Below are positions 26,117 through 34,802 of a DNA stretch of 64,000 nt, piece by piece (the stretch's first letter is position 1; each line of letters starts with the position of its first letter). A program made the position numbers and the translations under genes. The notes under the pieces are model-generated. The model had not been told where the DNA came from, ran no database searches, and was given only the letters and a program-made list of their open reading frames with translations. The stretch spans positions 91,243 to 155,242 of the forward strand of contig JADJZU010000009.1 in the NCBI GenBank assembly GCA_016715625.1, in the 5' to 3' direction. Source of the stretch: Bacteroidota bacterium. Lineage in GTDB: Bacteria > Bacteroidota > Bacteroidia > Chitinophagales > LD1.

Positions 26117-27628
26117 TCAGTGCCTGACTTCCTTGTCAAAAACCTTGCGGAGGGGCACGTTGGTAATTTTGGATTTGGCCCAAAGCTCGAAAGAAAAAGC
26201 GATGTCAAGTGGTTTGGCTTGCTTTTTATATTCCACCATATCTTCATGAAACTTCATCAGTATCTTCTTTCGTTTAAGTTCATCTTTGGTGGAGGATAGT
26301 TTTATAAGCGTATTGAAAAGCTGCATCTCAAAACCCTTGAGCGGGCGTAACTTTTTAATATATCGCTTGGTAGACAGAGCCACATATTTGATTAAGGGAT
26401 ACAGGCCCATCTCATATTTCAGCGTTAGCTGCAACAACCTGGATGAAATAAGAATGTCAGTATGCACTTTCTTGTTTACATTTTCGAGCACACGATTCAG
26501 CCACTTTTCGCACTTCTGAAAATTTCCTTCTACAAAAAAGAGAATTGCCAGATTATAATTGATAATCAACATTCGTTGTGCTCCTAAAGCATGCGAACTA
26601 GTGGCATAAAAACCTTCAATCTTTTTTTCGAGCTCATCGGCAGATGGCCCGTGATTTTGGTTCACCTTTGCCAGCAGTTCATAGTTTATAAACAGCTGAA
26701 ACTTTATGAGCGCAATGCTGCTGCTGGCATCGTCCATTTTGCGAATTCTCTGCAGAATTTTATCCAGCTTTTTATGGTCGCGAAGTACGTAATAGTTCCA
26801 TGAAATCCGGTGCAGAGTAACCAGAATCTCTTCCGTTTTGCCAGGGTAATCATCCGGCTTACCCTCCAGGGTTTTCAATATTTTCAGTTCATGCTCGGTA
26901 GAGCTTTTAAAGTCCTGTTTACCACAGGCTAGTAAAGAACTCACCTTCCAGGCAAGCATTTTGGCTCTGTCCGATTGAAGTGACTTGTTTATCTTCTCAA
27001 ACTCAGCCAATGCTTTTTGTGGCGAATGGCGATTTGACAACTCTTCATCTACTACGCCCCAGATTCTGGATTGATAATAAATCTCGTTGCTAATCTGCCG
27101 AAGTTGAAGATACTCTATAGTTTTCTTTGTTTGTTCGCGTTGTTCATCTGCTGAATCCAAAATAGACTCTTTGAATTCCTGCAAATCAAACTGCCGCTCC
27201 TGGATTTGTGTTTCAGCTTCCCGTAAAAATGAGTAGAGCCCCAATGATTCATTATCTAATGCTAGTTTCCTAGCCTTTTTAATCAGCTTTTTGGCATCGT
27301 TATACAGGCACTTGTTATAAAGCACCCGGCTCGATTTATATAGATCCAATATTTCATCCTCAATATTCTTGCCCGTGTGATATGAGTTGAGACAGCGCAA
27401 CAGATTCTTATAAAGAATATGCTTGTATAAACTAAGGTGCTTTACAATTTTGGAATCTCCGAGCACCGCTTTTAACGACTCATCGGTAGGGTTTTGCAAT
27501 TTGCTGATGGCATCAAACAGCTCCATATCGTTGCTGTTGCCCATGATAATATGACGGGAACTATAAATCTTAATATAGCGCTTCTCACCCTTGTCTAAGG
27601 AAGCGATAAGCTGAAAAAGTGATTTCAT
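26117..27628 (-). CDS. Conserved all-helical hypothetical protein
   Basis: About 503 residues from the ATG at 27628 (MKSLFQLIASLDKGEKRYIK); the frame extends 15 codons upstream without support. It lacks a signal peptide and membrane helices, is lysine/leucine-rich and entirely helical, with irregular TPR-like pairs such as NDAKKLIKKARKLALDNESL and FVEGNFQKCEKWLNRVL. The opening LxxSLxKGEKRYIKIY resembles a family seen only in Bacteroidota and of unknown function. It probably shares an operon with the BNR protein gene (25-base gap). Confidence 0.6.
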   Translation of the reverse strand: MKSLFQLIASLDKGEKRYIKIYSSRHIIMGNSNDMELFDAISKLQNPTDESLKAVLGDSKIVKHLSLYKHILYKNLLRCLNSYHTGKNIEDEILDLYKSSRVLYNKCLYNDAKKLIKKARKLALDNESLGLYSFLREAETQIQERQFDLQEFKESILDSADEQREQTKKTIEYLQLRQISNEIYYQSRIWGVVDEELSNRHSPQKALAEFEKINKSLQSDRAKMLAWKVSSLLACGKQDFKSSTEHELKILKTLEGKPDDYPGKTEEILVTLHRISWNYYVLRDHKKLDKILQRIRKMDDASSSIALIKFQLFINYELLAKVNQNHGPSADELEKKIEGFYATSSHALGAQRMLIINYNLAILFFVEGNFQKCEKWLNRVLENVNKKVHTDILISSRLLQLTLKYEMGLYPLIKYVALSTKRYIKKLRPLKGFEMQLFNTLIKLSSTKDELKRKKILMKFHEDMVEYKKQAKPLDIAFSFELWAKSKITNVPLRKVFDKEVRH

Positions 27629-27703
27629 ACTCGGGGTGTGGGCAGCGAAGATTAGAAAATAAACCTCATACACAAACAGGAGGCATCCGTTGATAAAACA
27701 GAC

Positions 27704-29932
27704 TTACTCATATTCGCTACCCTGCTCGCGCCAAGCGCTTCCTGTATCGGCTTTGGAACAGTCCAGATCCACATTAAGTTTTTCGGCAGGTTCCGGAAAC
27801 CGATGAGTGGTGGTTACATCATTTTTAAAGTTGGTACTGTCTGCATACACCTTCTGAAAAAAACGCGCCCAGATGGGAAGTGCAGTGCTGGCTCCCTGTC
27901 CGTATTGCATGCTATTGAACCGGATGTACCGGTCATCGCAGCCCACCCAACTGCCCGCTATCAAATCGGGCGTGCATCCAATAAACCACCCATCCGAATA
28001 GTTTTGTGTAGTGCCGGTTTTGCCCATTAAATCTCCCATAAGTTTATAGCGGTAGCGCAACCGAACGGCTGTGCCATTCAGCGTTACACCACGGAGCAGT
28101 TCCACCATCATAAAGTTTGTCTGTTCATCGAGCACTTCATTTTTTTGTGCTACAAAATCTTGCAGCACGTTGCCGTTCTTATCTTCTATACGTGTAATAA
28201 ACAATGGCTCGGTATGCACTCCATTATTGGCATAGGTTGAATAAGCCCCTACCATTTCAAAAAGTGAAATGTCGGCAGAACCCAAACAGATGGATGGCTG
28301 ATTGGGAATTTCACTCTTCACCCCCATGCCCTTCACCAGTTGCACCACAGCATCGGGGGTCATTTCGTGCATCAGATAAGCAGAAACCGTATTGATAGAA
28401 TTAGCTAAGGCCTGTTTTAAACTTAGCGTGCCGCCATATTTCCCATCGCTGTTATGCGGAGTCCAATCTTCCAACAGACCGAAGCGAGGATCGTCTTTTT
28501 CAAAAGTTACCAACTGATTGGGCACTCTAAAACATGGAGAGTAACCTTTGTCGCGAATGGCTACGGTATACACAAACGGTTTGAATGTGGAGCCAATCTG
28601 ACGCTTGGTATTAATGTTTACGTGGTCGTATTGAAAATATTTATAGTTCACACCACCCACCCAAGCCCGCACAAAACCACTTTCGGGGTCCATCGCCATA
28701 AAGCCATTTTGCAAAATCATGCGATGATATCGTATACTATCATAGGGTGACATCAAGGTATCTTTTTGCCCTCCTTCATAACTGAATATCCGCATCTTCA
28801 CGGGTGTTTTCATCACCCTATCTATTTCTTCATCACTTTTGCCCTCCGCTTTCATTTCCTTATAGCGGGCACAGCTGTGATAGGTAGCGCGCCATTCATT
28901 CGGGAAATCTTTCCAGGGATCTTTTCCCTTCCAGTAATTGAAAAAGGTAGTCTGAATTTCTTTCAATGTTTCGTATTGTGCTTCCTCGGCATGTCGTTGC
29001 AATCGCGAGTCAATGGTGGTATAAATCTTCAACCCATCTTTATAAATATTCCATTTAGTACCGTCTGGTTTTAGATTTTTTGCGCACCAATCTTTGAGCC
29101 ACATCCGCAGGTATTCCCTGAAATAAGGGGCCATTCCTTCGGTATGTGTGTCGGGGTGAAAATCCAAGGCAAGCGGCAATTTAAAAAGAGAATCGCGCGA
29201 CTCTCGGTTTAAATAATCATACCGATACATTTGGTCGAGCACCACGTTTCTTCGCTGCTGGGAGGCTTTGGGATGAATTCGGGGATTAAACTGGTAGGGG
29301 GCTTTCAACATCCCCACTAATACAGCCGCTTCTTCCACTCGCAGTGAATCAACCGGCTTGCCAAAATAAGTGAAGGCTGCCGATTTAATTCCAAAAGCGT
29401 TGTCACTGAATTCCACCGTATTCAGATACATCGCCATAATTTCCTCCTTAGTATAGGATCGCTCCAGGCGCACGGCAATAATCCACTCTTTGAGCTTGCG
29501 AAACACCAACTGAAACTTGCTTTGATTTTTTTCGCGCGGAAACAGATTCTTTGCTAACTGTTGAGTAATAGTAGACCCGCCACCCTGACTATCGCCTATC
29601 AATGCTCCTTTAATAACCCGCAGCAAGGCGCGAAGATCTACCCCCGTGTGCTCAAAAAAACGAATATCTTCAGTGGCTTGAAGCGCATGCCTCACATTCT
29701 CGTTCAGGTTGGCAAATGCAATGTCACTTCTGTTTTGCAAATAAAATTTACCTATCACTACATTATCGGTCGAAATAATCTGGGTGCTGTGTGCAGTAGA
29801 AGGATTTTCCAATTGCTCAAAACTGGGCATTTCGCCCAGCCAACCGGCACCAATACAAAAGAATAAGGCCACCACGAAGAGCAGACCGGCAAGAAACAAA
29901 CTCCAAAACCAAATTAAAACGCTTCTGTTCAT
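27704..29932 (-). CDS. mrcA: Penicillin-binding protein 1A, bifunctional peptidoglycan synthase
   Basis: A class A PBP of about 742 residues from the ATG at 29932, directly before the N-terminal membrane anchor (MNRSVLIWFWSLFLAGLLFV); an upstream in-frame extension to 30055 is not needed. The GT51 glycosyltransferase domain has ATEDIRFFEHTGVDLRALLR and GGSTITQQLAKNLF. The transpeptidase domain has the serine motif in GSTFKPFVYT, SINTVSAYLM (SxN) and GKTGTTQNYSDGWFIG (KTG). It polymerises and crosslinks glycan strands at the inner membrane. The order just after sprE is probably an operon. Confidence 0.9.
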   Translation of the reverse strand: MNRSVLIWFWSLFLAGLLFVVALFFCIGAGWLGEMPSFEQLENPSTAHSTQIISTDNVVIGKFYLQNRSDIAFANLNENVRHALQATEDIRFFEHTGVDLRALLRVIKGALIGDSQGGGSTITQQLAKNLFPREKNQSKFQLVFRKLKEWIIAVRLERSYTKEEIMAMYLNTVEFSDNAFGIKSAAFTYFGKPVDSLRVEEAAVLVGMLKAPYQFNPRIHPKASQQRRNVVLDQMYRYDYLNRESRDSLFKLPLALDFHPDTHTEGMAPYFREYLRMWLKDWCAKNLKPDGTKWNIYKDGLKIYTTIDSRLQRHAEEAQYETLKEIQTTFFNYWKGKDPWKDFPNEWRATYHSCARYKEMKAEGKSDEEIDRVMKTPVKMRIFSYEGGQKDTLMSPYDSIRYHRMILQNGFMAMDPESGFVRAWVGGVNYKYFQYDHVNINTKRQIGSTFKPFVYTVAIRDKGYSPCFRVPNQLVTFEKDDPRFGLLEDWTPHNSDGKYGGTLSLKQALANSINTVSAYLMHEMTPDAVVQLVKGMGVKSEIPNQPSICLGSADISLFEMVGAYSTYANNGVHTEPLFITRIEDKNGNVLQDFVAQKNEVLDEQTNFMMVELLRGVTLNGTAVRLRYRYKLMGDLMGKTGTTQNYSDGWFIGCTPDLIAGSWVGCDDRYIRFNSMQYGQGASTALPIWARFFQKVYADSTNFKNDVTTTHRFPEPAEKLNVDLDCSKADTGSAWREQGSEYE

Positions 29933-29987
29933 TGAGGCGAATGTAGAAGAAGTGAGGAAGTAGAAAAAAGAAGCCTGAACCGAAGAG

Positions 29988-32900
29988 CTATTTATACACG
30001 CGCTGCATAAACTTAAGATAGGTAGCAATATCTTTTTCGCCAAGTAAAGTCCCAAAATTCATCGTAGATATCACGGCAATAGTGTATTGCTCTTTTTTCA
30101 ATTCATCGAATAGCTGCGCCTGCTTCACCAATACCTTGTAATAAGCCATAGCATCGGCCCCGGTTTTAAATTGCTTAACATTTAGCACTTTGTTTTTGCT
30201 ATCGATAACCACTTGCTTGGTTTGCAGTTTACTGTTTTCGTATTGCGTGGAGTTAAAGGCCTGAACCTTGGCCAGCGTATTCACCATAACACCGGAGGTA
30301 ACAGTCGGATCGTTTACATAAATAATGCAATAGTGTACTGCTGCATCCGACCGCACATAAACCGATGCAGTATCTTCCACCACTACATTTTCTGCCTTTA
30401 CATTCACCGGTGCCGTGGAAGATGAATCTGCATTTACAGTAGGCTCGCTTTTATCTTGTTTTTGTTTTTCAATGACTGCTTGCTTAGCCAAAGTATCTAC
30501 TGCAACTGCGGCCCCTTTTTCTTTTGCCTGTTGCTTCACTTCATTCAACTGCTGTATAACCGCTACCGCGCTCGAATCCGGCTTCGGATTAAACGCTGCA
30601 TTTATACTGTCGCGCCTGGTGGTGTCTTTACTTAAATCTATCTGTGGTAAAGTAGATTTATTCAAGAGCGACAGTAAATCGGCTGCGGTTTTCTTTACCT
30701 CCGTATCTGTGCTTTTGTTCGATAATTTCTGCAACGCCTGTACGTATTCCTCCAGTTTATTTTGTTTAGAAAGTACCAATGCCAGCAGCAATTCAAATTT
30801 TGCCGAAAGTGGATTCACTTTAAACATTGCATCGCTCATTTTGCATTTATACCAGGCAGAGTCAAGGCGATTTTCCCTATAATCGGCAAATGCAGCTTCG
30901 TAATGATTATTCACCTCCATCTCTTGCTTTTTAGTAGCATTAACGAAGTAAGGGTCTCGTAAAATTTTGGCAATCACGCTTTCCGGAAAACCCGAGAGAA
31001 TAAGGTTCTTATAAATATCCGACTGTGCAGTATTGCCATTTTTCTGTTCTATGAGATAGAGATAATACAAACTCTCCAATAGCAACTTGTGATTATCAAA
31101 TCGCTTATTAAGCGTTTCAAACATTTCTTTGGCCTTAGAAAAATTATCGAGGCCATCTTTGTAAATAGTGCCGGCCGTAAAATAAGCATCAATCAAGCGG
31201 TCGTTACTCTTCTTAATTTTTTCGGGGGTGGTGGGTATTCCAGCCAATAGTTTTTCTTCAGGCGTTTTAGCCTCTGAAAGGTCCTCCTTAGCCTTTCCGG
31301 CTTCCTGCATGGAATCACCGGCAGCCACCAGTTCGTCCTCACCCGAGGAAGAACTTTTGTTCTTTCTCCTCCAGTTTTCTTCCAGCTTTCTTCTTCCCCA
31401 CTTCTGAATAAAATTATTGTAGCCGGTAGCTCTTGCCGCAGTATTGTAAAAATACCAGGTGCTGTTGGCCGCCTGCGGGTTCTGCTGTGCAATAGAACTG
31501 CTCCCCGAACTCTGCGGACGGTTTTTATCCATCTCCTGCTGCTGCTTTACATTTTCAATTTCATTCTTCTTATTCTCCTCTTCTTCTTCCAGCTTTGCAA
31601 GAATGTTTTTCACTAGTCTTTGCCTATCGCTTTCCGGGAGGGCAGCCAGTTTTTGCAGGCTATCTTCTTCTGCAATAATGTTTAACTGTTTTACCAGATT
31701 TTCGAGGACCTTATTCCGCTGTTCTATGTCGGAATATCGCTCATCGTTTTTAGCCAGCAATGTTAAAGTAGTATCGTAGTTATACTTAGCAGCCACATAC
31801 TGCTCTGTATCATAGTCGAGCTCTGCCAGTTTTAGGAAAGAGAGGGCTTTCTGATCATCGTTGGTTATAGATTTATCGATAGACTTTCGCAAAAATTTGC
31901 GGGCAGATACTTTGTCGTTTTCCGAAATGGCAATGAGCGCCAACTCATAAAAAATCTGATCCCAATAGTCTTTGTATTTGCCGTCTTTGCTCATCTTAGT
32001 AAGCAGACTGCGGATGGAGGTATTGTCGGTTGTCCCCTTTCGTCCCAGTTTAGCCATTTTCAACTTGGCATAAAACTCCATATCATCGTTCGGATTGCTT
32101 TTTAATACGGCCTTGTAATTTTCGGTCGCCTTGGCAAAATTCCCAATTTGCTCGTAGCACTGCGCCAATACAAAAAGCGGACGCACTTTCTTGCGTTTTT
32201 TCTTTTTAATCTTTTTGTAGGTGAGATATTTCTCGAGTGGCGTAATTGCGCCATTGTAATCCTTCTCACTTACCTTTAGGTCGGCATCGGCCAGGTCAAG
32301 CTCGGGGTCATAGTTCTTGTAAAAAAAATCGTCTCCACGAACATACGTTACTACGATGCCAGCCTGCTCATACTTCTTTTGGCGAGTATATGTTTTAATA
32401 AGCCAGATAAGCGCTTCGCTACGAGCCGGTGTATGAATCCAAATACTTTTCTTAGGTCGGTTATCAATTTTTTCCAGAGTTTTGGTGCCGTCTTCGTTGG
32501 AAATCACCTTTACCTGTGTTTTCTTCTTTTTCTTTTTGGCCTTCACATACTTGCCCACTTTTTTACCTAAAGACTTTCTCACTTTCACATAATCAACCCC
32601 GTCTTTATACTCCGTAGTAATATACCGGAAACTGGAGGATGCCTTGTCGTAGTCGCCTTTGAAATAACTGGATTTGCCAATCAGCAACATATTATCATCG
32701 CTCCAATTAGAAGTGCCGTGCAATTGAATAGAGAGTGTGGAGCGCTTAATGGCATCATCCAAATCGGCTGAATTAGCGGCAAAGTCGGCCGGGTTATTGT
32801 GATCGAAAACAGCAATCACCGAATCAAACTTATCTTTATGCGTGTCGCGCTGAACCCGCAATGTATTTTTCAGTTTTTCGTTGGCGTTGAAATAAGCATT

Positions 32901-33023
32901 GTAATGAGAAGTAATGTCATGATATGCCTGAGAGGGTAAAATGCCGTGGTTAGTCGTGGAACAACCACACAACCACAAAAGCAAAACGTAAAAGCCAAAG
33001 ATTGATAGTTTTGACCGACTCAA
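29988..33023 (-). CDS. sprE: T9SS-associated TPR lipoprotein SprE/PorW
   Basis: A large TPR lipoprotein of about 1011 residues. No ATG precedes the signal peptide. I choose TTG at 33023 (MSRSKLSIFGFYVLLLW, lipobox LCGC, Cys 21); an in-frame TTG at 33068 is the alternative. The mature start CSTTNHGILPSQAYHDITSH and NAYFNANEKLKNTL match the SprE/PorW family, needed for type IX secretion and gliding, where it links the trans-envelope motor to the outer-membrane translocon. Many TPR pairs follow, plus a lysine-rich stretch (KKKKKKTQVK) and a C-terminal region with an AMAYYKVLV segment. It is divergent from the M23-bactofilin-AtpZ set, an arrangement common in this phylum, and far from the gldKLMN operon in this window. 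Confidence 0.8.
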   Translation of the reverse strand: MSRSKLSIFGFYVLLLWLCGCSTTNHGILPSQAYHDITSHYNAYFNANEKLKNTLRVQRDTHKDKFDSVIAVFDHNNPADFAANSADLDDAIKRSTLSIQLHGTSNWSDDNMLLIGKSSYFKGDYDKASSSFRYITTEYKDGVDYVKVRKSLGKKVGKYVKAKKKKKKTQVKVISNEDGTKTLEKIDNRPKKSIWIHTPARSEALIWLIKTYTRQKKYEQAGIVVTYVRGDDFFYKNYDPELDLADADLKVSEKDYNGAITPLEKYLTYKKIKKKKRKKVRPLFVLAQCYEQIGNFAKATENYKAVLKSNPNDDMEFYAKLKMAKLGRKGTTDNTSIRSLLTKMSKDGKYKDYWDQIFYELALIAISENDKVSARKFLRKSIDKSITNDDQKALSFLKLAELDYDTEQYVAAKYNYDTTLTLLAKNDERYSDIEQRNKVLENLVKQLNIIAEEDSLQKLAALPESDRQRLVKNILAKLEEEEENKKNEIENVKQQQEMDKNRPQSSGSSSIAQQNPQAANSTWYFYNTAARATGYNNFIQKWGRRKLEENWRRKNKSSSSGEDELVAAGDSMQEAGKAKEDLSEAKTPEEKLLAGIPTTPEKIKKSNDRLIDAYFTAGTIYKDGLDNFSKAKEMFETLNKRFDNHKLLLESLYYLYLIEQKNGNTAQSDIYKNLILSGFPESVIAKILRDPYFVNATKKQEMEVNNHYEAAFADYRENRLDSAWYKCKMSDAMFKVNPLSAKFELLLALVLSKQNKLEEYVQALQKLSNKSTDTEVKKTAADLLSLLNKSTLPQIDLSKDTTRRDSINAAFNPKPDSSAVAVIQQLNEVKQQAKEKGAAVAVDTLAKQAVIEKQKQDKSEPTVNADSSSTAPVNVKAENVVVEDTASVYVRSDAAVHYCIIYVNDPTVTSGVMVNTLAKVQAFNSTQYENSKLQTKQVVIDSKNKVLNVKQFKTGADAMAYYKVLVKQAQLFDELKKEQYTIAVISTMNFGTLLGEKDIATYLKFMQRVYK

Positions 33024-33065
33024 AAGGGCATAAAATTTATATGGAAAGATATAACTCGATACACA

Positions 33066-33073
33066 CAAAAATA
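33066..33073 (-). promoter_or_regulatory. Possible -7 box upstream of sprE
   Basis: On the minus strand the sequence is TATTTTTG, a match to TAnnTTTG. It lies 42 bases before the preferred TTG start of sprE and overlaps the alternative start at 33068, which argues for the shorter form. No TTG is at the expected distance upstream, so this is tentative. Confidence 0.33.
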
Positions 33074-33127
33074 TTTTGTTTGGGTTAAAATAAAAGGACG
33101 AAGCAAACTTAGTGCACTTAGCAGCGT

Positions 33128-34003
33128 ATGGCAGATAAAATTAAAACCAGTCAGAACAAGAACCTGAAAAACAGGTTTCGCTTTGTTATTCTGAATGACG
33201 AAACATTTGAGGAGAAGTTTGCCCTCACACTGACCCGAACCAATGTGTGGCTATTTTTTAGCATTACGGCATTTACACTCGTATTCTTTACAGCGTCTGC
33301 TATTATTTACACACCACTCAAATACTTCATTCCCGGTTTTGGTGACTATAACTACCGTAGCCAGATGCTGCAGCTCGAGTTTAAAACCGATTCGCTGCGC
33401 AGAGAAATGCAGGGCCGCGAAGTATGGCTGCAAAATGTAATGGATATAGCTGCAGGCCGGGTGGATACCTCCAAGCCATTGAAAACAAATACTTCGCCCA
33501 CCGATAAATCGGATATAAAGCTGTCCGACTTATCCAATGAAGAACAAGAGCTGAGACAGCAAGTGGAAGATGAAGATAATTTTTCTTTAAGTGCCGGTGC
33601 CAAAAAAGACGATGGTACCGTAGACCAGGTAAAGCAAATGCATCCCATGAAACCTGTAGAGGGGTCAGTAACAGAAGAATACAATGCAAAAGGCGAACAC
33701 TTCGGAATTGATGTGGCAGCTAAAGCAGATGAACCCGTTAAGGCCATGCTGGACGGCAAAGTAATCTCTGCTGCATTTACGCTGGAGACCGGTTACGTTA
33801 TCACTATACAGCACGCTACCGATTTGGTGTCGGTATATAAGCATAATTCCAGATTATTTAAGCGAACCGGAGATGCCGTGAAAGCCGGAGAAGTAATTGC
33901 CATTGTTGGCAGCACCGGTGAACTCAGCTCCGGCCCACATCTTCACTTTGAGATTTGGTATGCCGGTCAAAGCTTGAATCCAAGGGATTATATTGTATTT
34001 TAG
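33128..34003 (+). CDS. M23-family peptidoglycan endopeptidase, membrane-anchored
   Basis: A 291-residue protein with a cytosolic basic tail, one transmembrane helix (about residues 37-60), an acidic linker predicted to be coiled coil, and a C-terminal LytM domain. The zinc site is intact: H in GEHFGIDVAAK (HxxxD), then VYKHNSRLF and GPHLHFEIWYAG. Catalytic activity is therefore expected, cutting peptide crosslinks of the cell wall. The bactofilin and AtpZ genes follow. M23-bactofilin pairs are known to control cell shape. It is divergent from sprE with a 104-base gap. Confidence 0.88.
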   Translation: MADKIKTSQNKNLKNRFRFVILNDETFEEKFALTLTRTNVWLFFSITAFTLVFFTASAIIYTPLKYFIPGFGDYNYRSQMLQLEFKTDSLRREMQGREVWLQNVMDIAAGRVDTSKPLKTNTSPTDKSDIKLSDLSNEEQELRQQVEDEDNFSLSAGAKKDDGTVDQVKQMHPMKPVEGSVTEEYNAKGEHFGIDVAAKADEPVKAMLDGKVISAAFTLETGYVITIQHATDLVSVYKHNSRLFKRTGDAVKAGEVIAIVGSTGELSSGPHLHFEIWYAGQSLNPRDYIVF

Positions 34004-34045
34004 CCCTTTGAGAATTTCGATTTGAGTGGAATCTAAACATCGCAT

Positions 34046-34450
34046 ATGTTTAACAAAAAAGAAGAAAAACCCACCGGCCCCAATGCCATGAATCAGTTCG
34101 GGCAAGGCACTCTGATAAACGGAGATGTGAGCACCGAAGGAGATGTTAGAATTGATGGCAAAGTGACCGGGAACGTATCCTCCAGGTCTAAAGTTGTTGT
34201 TGGGGTTCCGGGTATTATTGAAGGCAATATCGTTTGTCAAAACGCCTATATTGACGGAAAAGTGACCGGGAATCTAGAGGTTGCCGAGTTGCTTATTTTA
34301 AGCAGCACGGCACAAATATTCGGTGACATTAAAATGAAAAAGTTGGTAGTGCAGGAAGGCGCAAGATTTAATGGAAAGTGCAGCATGGCCACTAACTCCA
34401 CAGGGACAGAGCAACCGGTTGCCCGGCCCAAAATTGCTCCGGCAGCTTAA
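34046..34450 (+). CDS. Bactofilin (polymer-forming cytoskeletal protein)
   Basis: A 134-residue bactofilin. The short N-terminal tail MFNKKEEKP is followed by the right-handed beta-helix, whose rungs are easily seen: TLINGDVSTEGDVRIDGKVT, GNVSSRSKVVVG, EGNIVCQNAYIDGKVTGNLE, AQIFGDIKMKKLVV. The C-terminus is proline/alanine-rich. It polymerises without nucleotide near the membrane and recruits wall enzymes such as the M23 protein upstream. Its stop codon overlaps the AtpZ start by one base (TAATG), so the two are translationally coupled. Confidence 0.92.
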   Translation: MFNKKEEKPTGPNAMNQFGQGTLINGDVSTEGDVRIDGKVTGNVSSRSKVVVGVPGIIEGNIVCQNAYIDGKVTGNLEVAELLILSSTAQIFGDIKMKKLVVQEGARFNGKCSMATNSTGTEQPVARPKIAPAA

Positions 34451-34659
34451 TGGCTCAGAAAGACAAAAACACCGGTAACGCTCTCCGATATTCTGGTATC
34501 GGTTTCCAAATTGCAGCTGCCTTTGCCCTTGGTTTTTTTCTGGGCTACAAAACCGATGAATGGCTTCAGAACAAAAAACCATATTTCACCTTGCTGTTTG
34601 CTTTAGTTTTTTTGGGGGCTGGTTTTTATCTGGCCTTTAAAGACCTCATGAGACGATAA
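34450..34659 (+). CDS. atpZ: AtpZ/AtpI-family small membrane protein
   Basis: A 69-residue protein with two transmembrane helices (about 17-32 and 43-62), the second containing ALVFLGAGFYLAFKDL. The motif SGIGFQIAAAFALGFFLGYK is characteristic of AtpZ/AtpI proteins, which are usually encoded just before the F1Fo-ATP synthase genes and are linked to magnesium uptake or c-ring assembly. Here no atpB follows; a sulfatase-fold gene lies 144 bases downstream. The start is coupled to the bactofilin stop. Confidence 0.75.
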   Translation: MAQKDKNTGNALRYSGIGFQIAAAFALGFFLGYKTDEWLQNKKPYFTLLFALVFLGAGFYLAFKDLMRR

Positions 34660-34674
34660 TTAAATCGCATAAAA

Positions 34675-34709
34675 AAACACTAGTGTGTTTGCTATCAAAG
34701 GCAATAGCA
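34675..34709 (+). terminator. Weak hairpins after atpZ
   Basis: AAACAC/GTGTTT (loop TAGT, 34675-34690) partly overlaps TGCTAT/ATAGCA (34690-34709). Both are short and A/T-rich, and no clear U-run follows. They may end the M23-bactofilin-AtpZ transcript. Nothing else is seen in the 143-base gap. Confidence 0.22.
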
Positions 34710-34802
34710 TCCAAAAAACGAACACTTTGAAAGAGTAATTTTCGCCAAAGCTTCGTTCTTTCCCCTTTCAAAAATCATACATTCGCGCCCTAAATTCATC
34801 GT

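Noticed and set aside
22084..26247. A longer start of the BNR protein at 26247
   Set aside because: The extra 52 residues overlap the neighbouring gene and precede a clear signal peptide at 26091.
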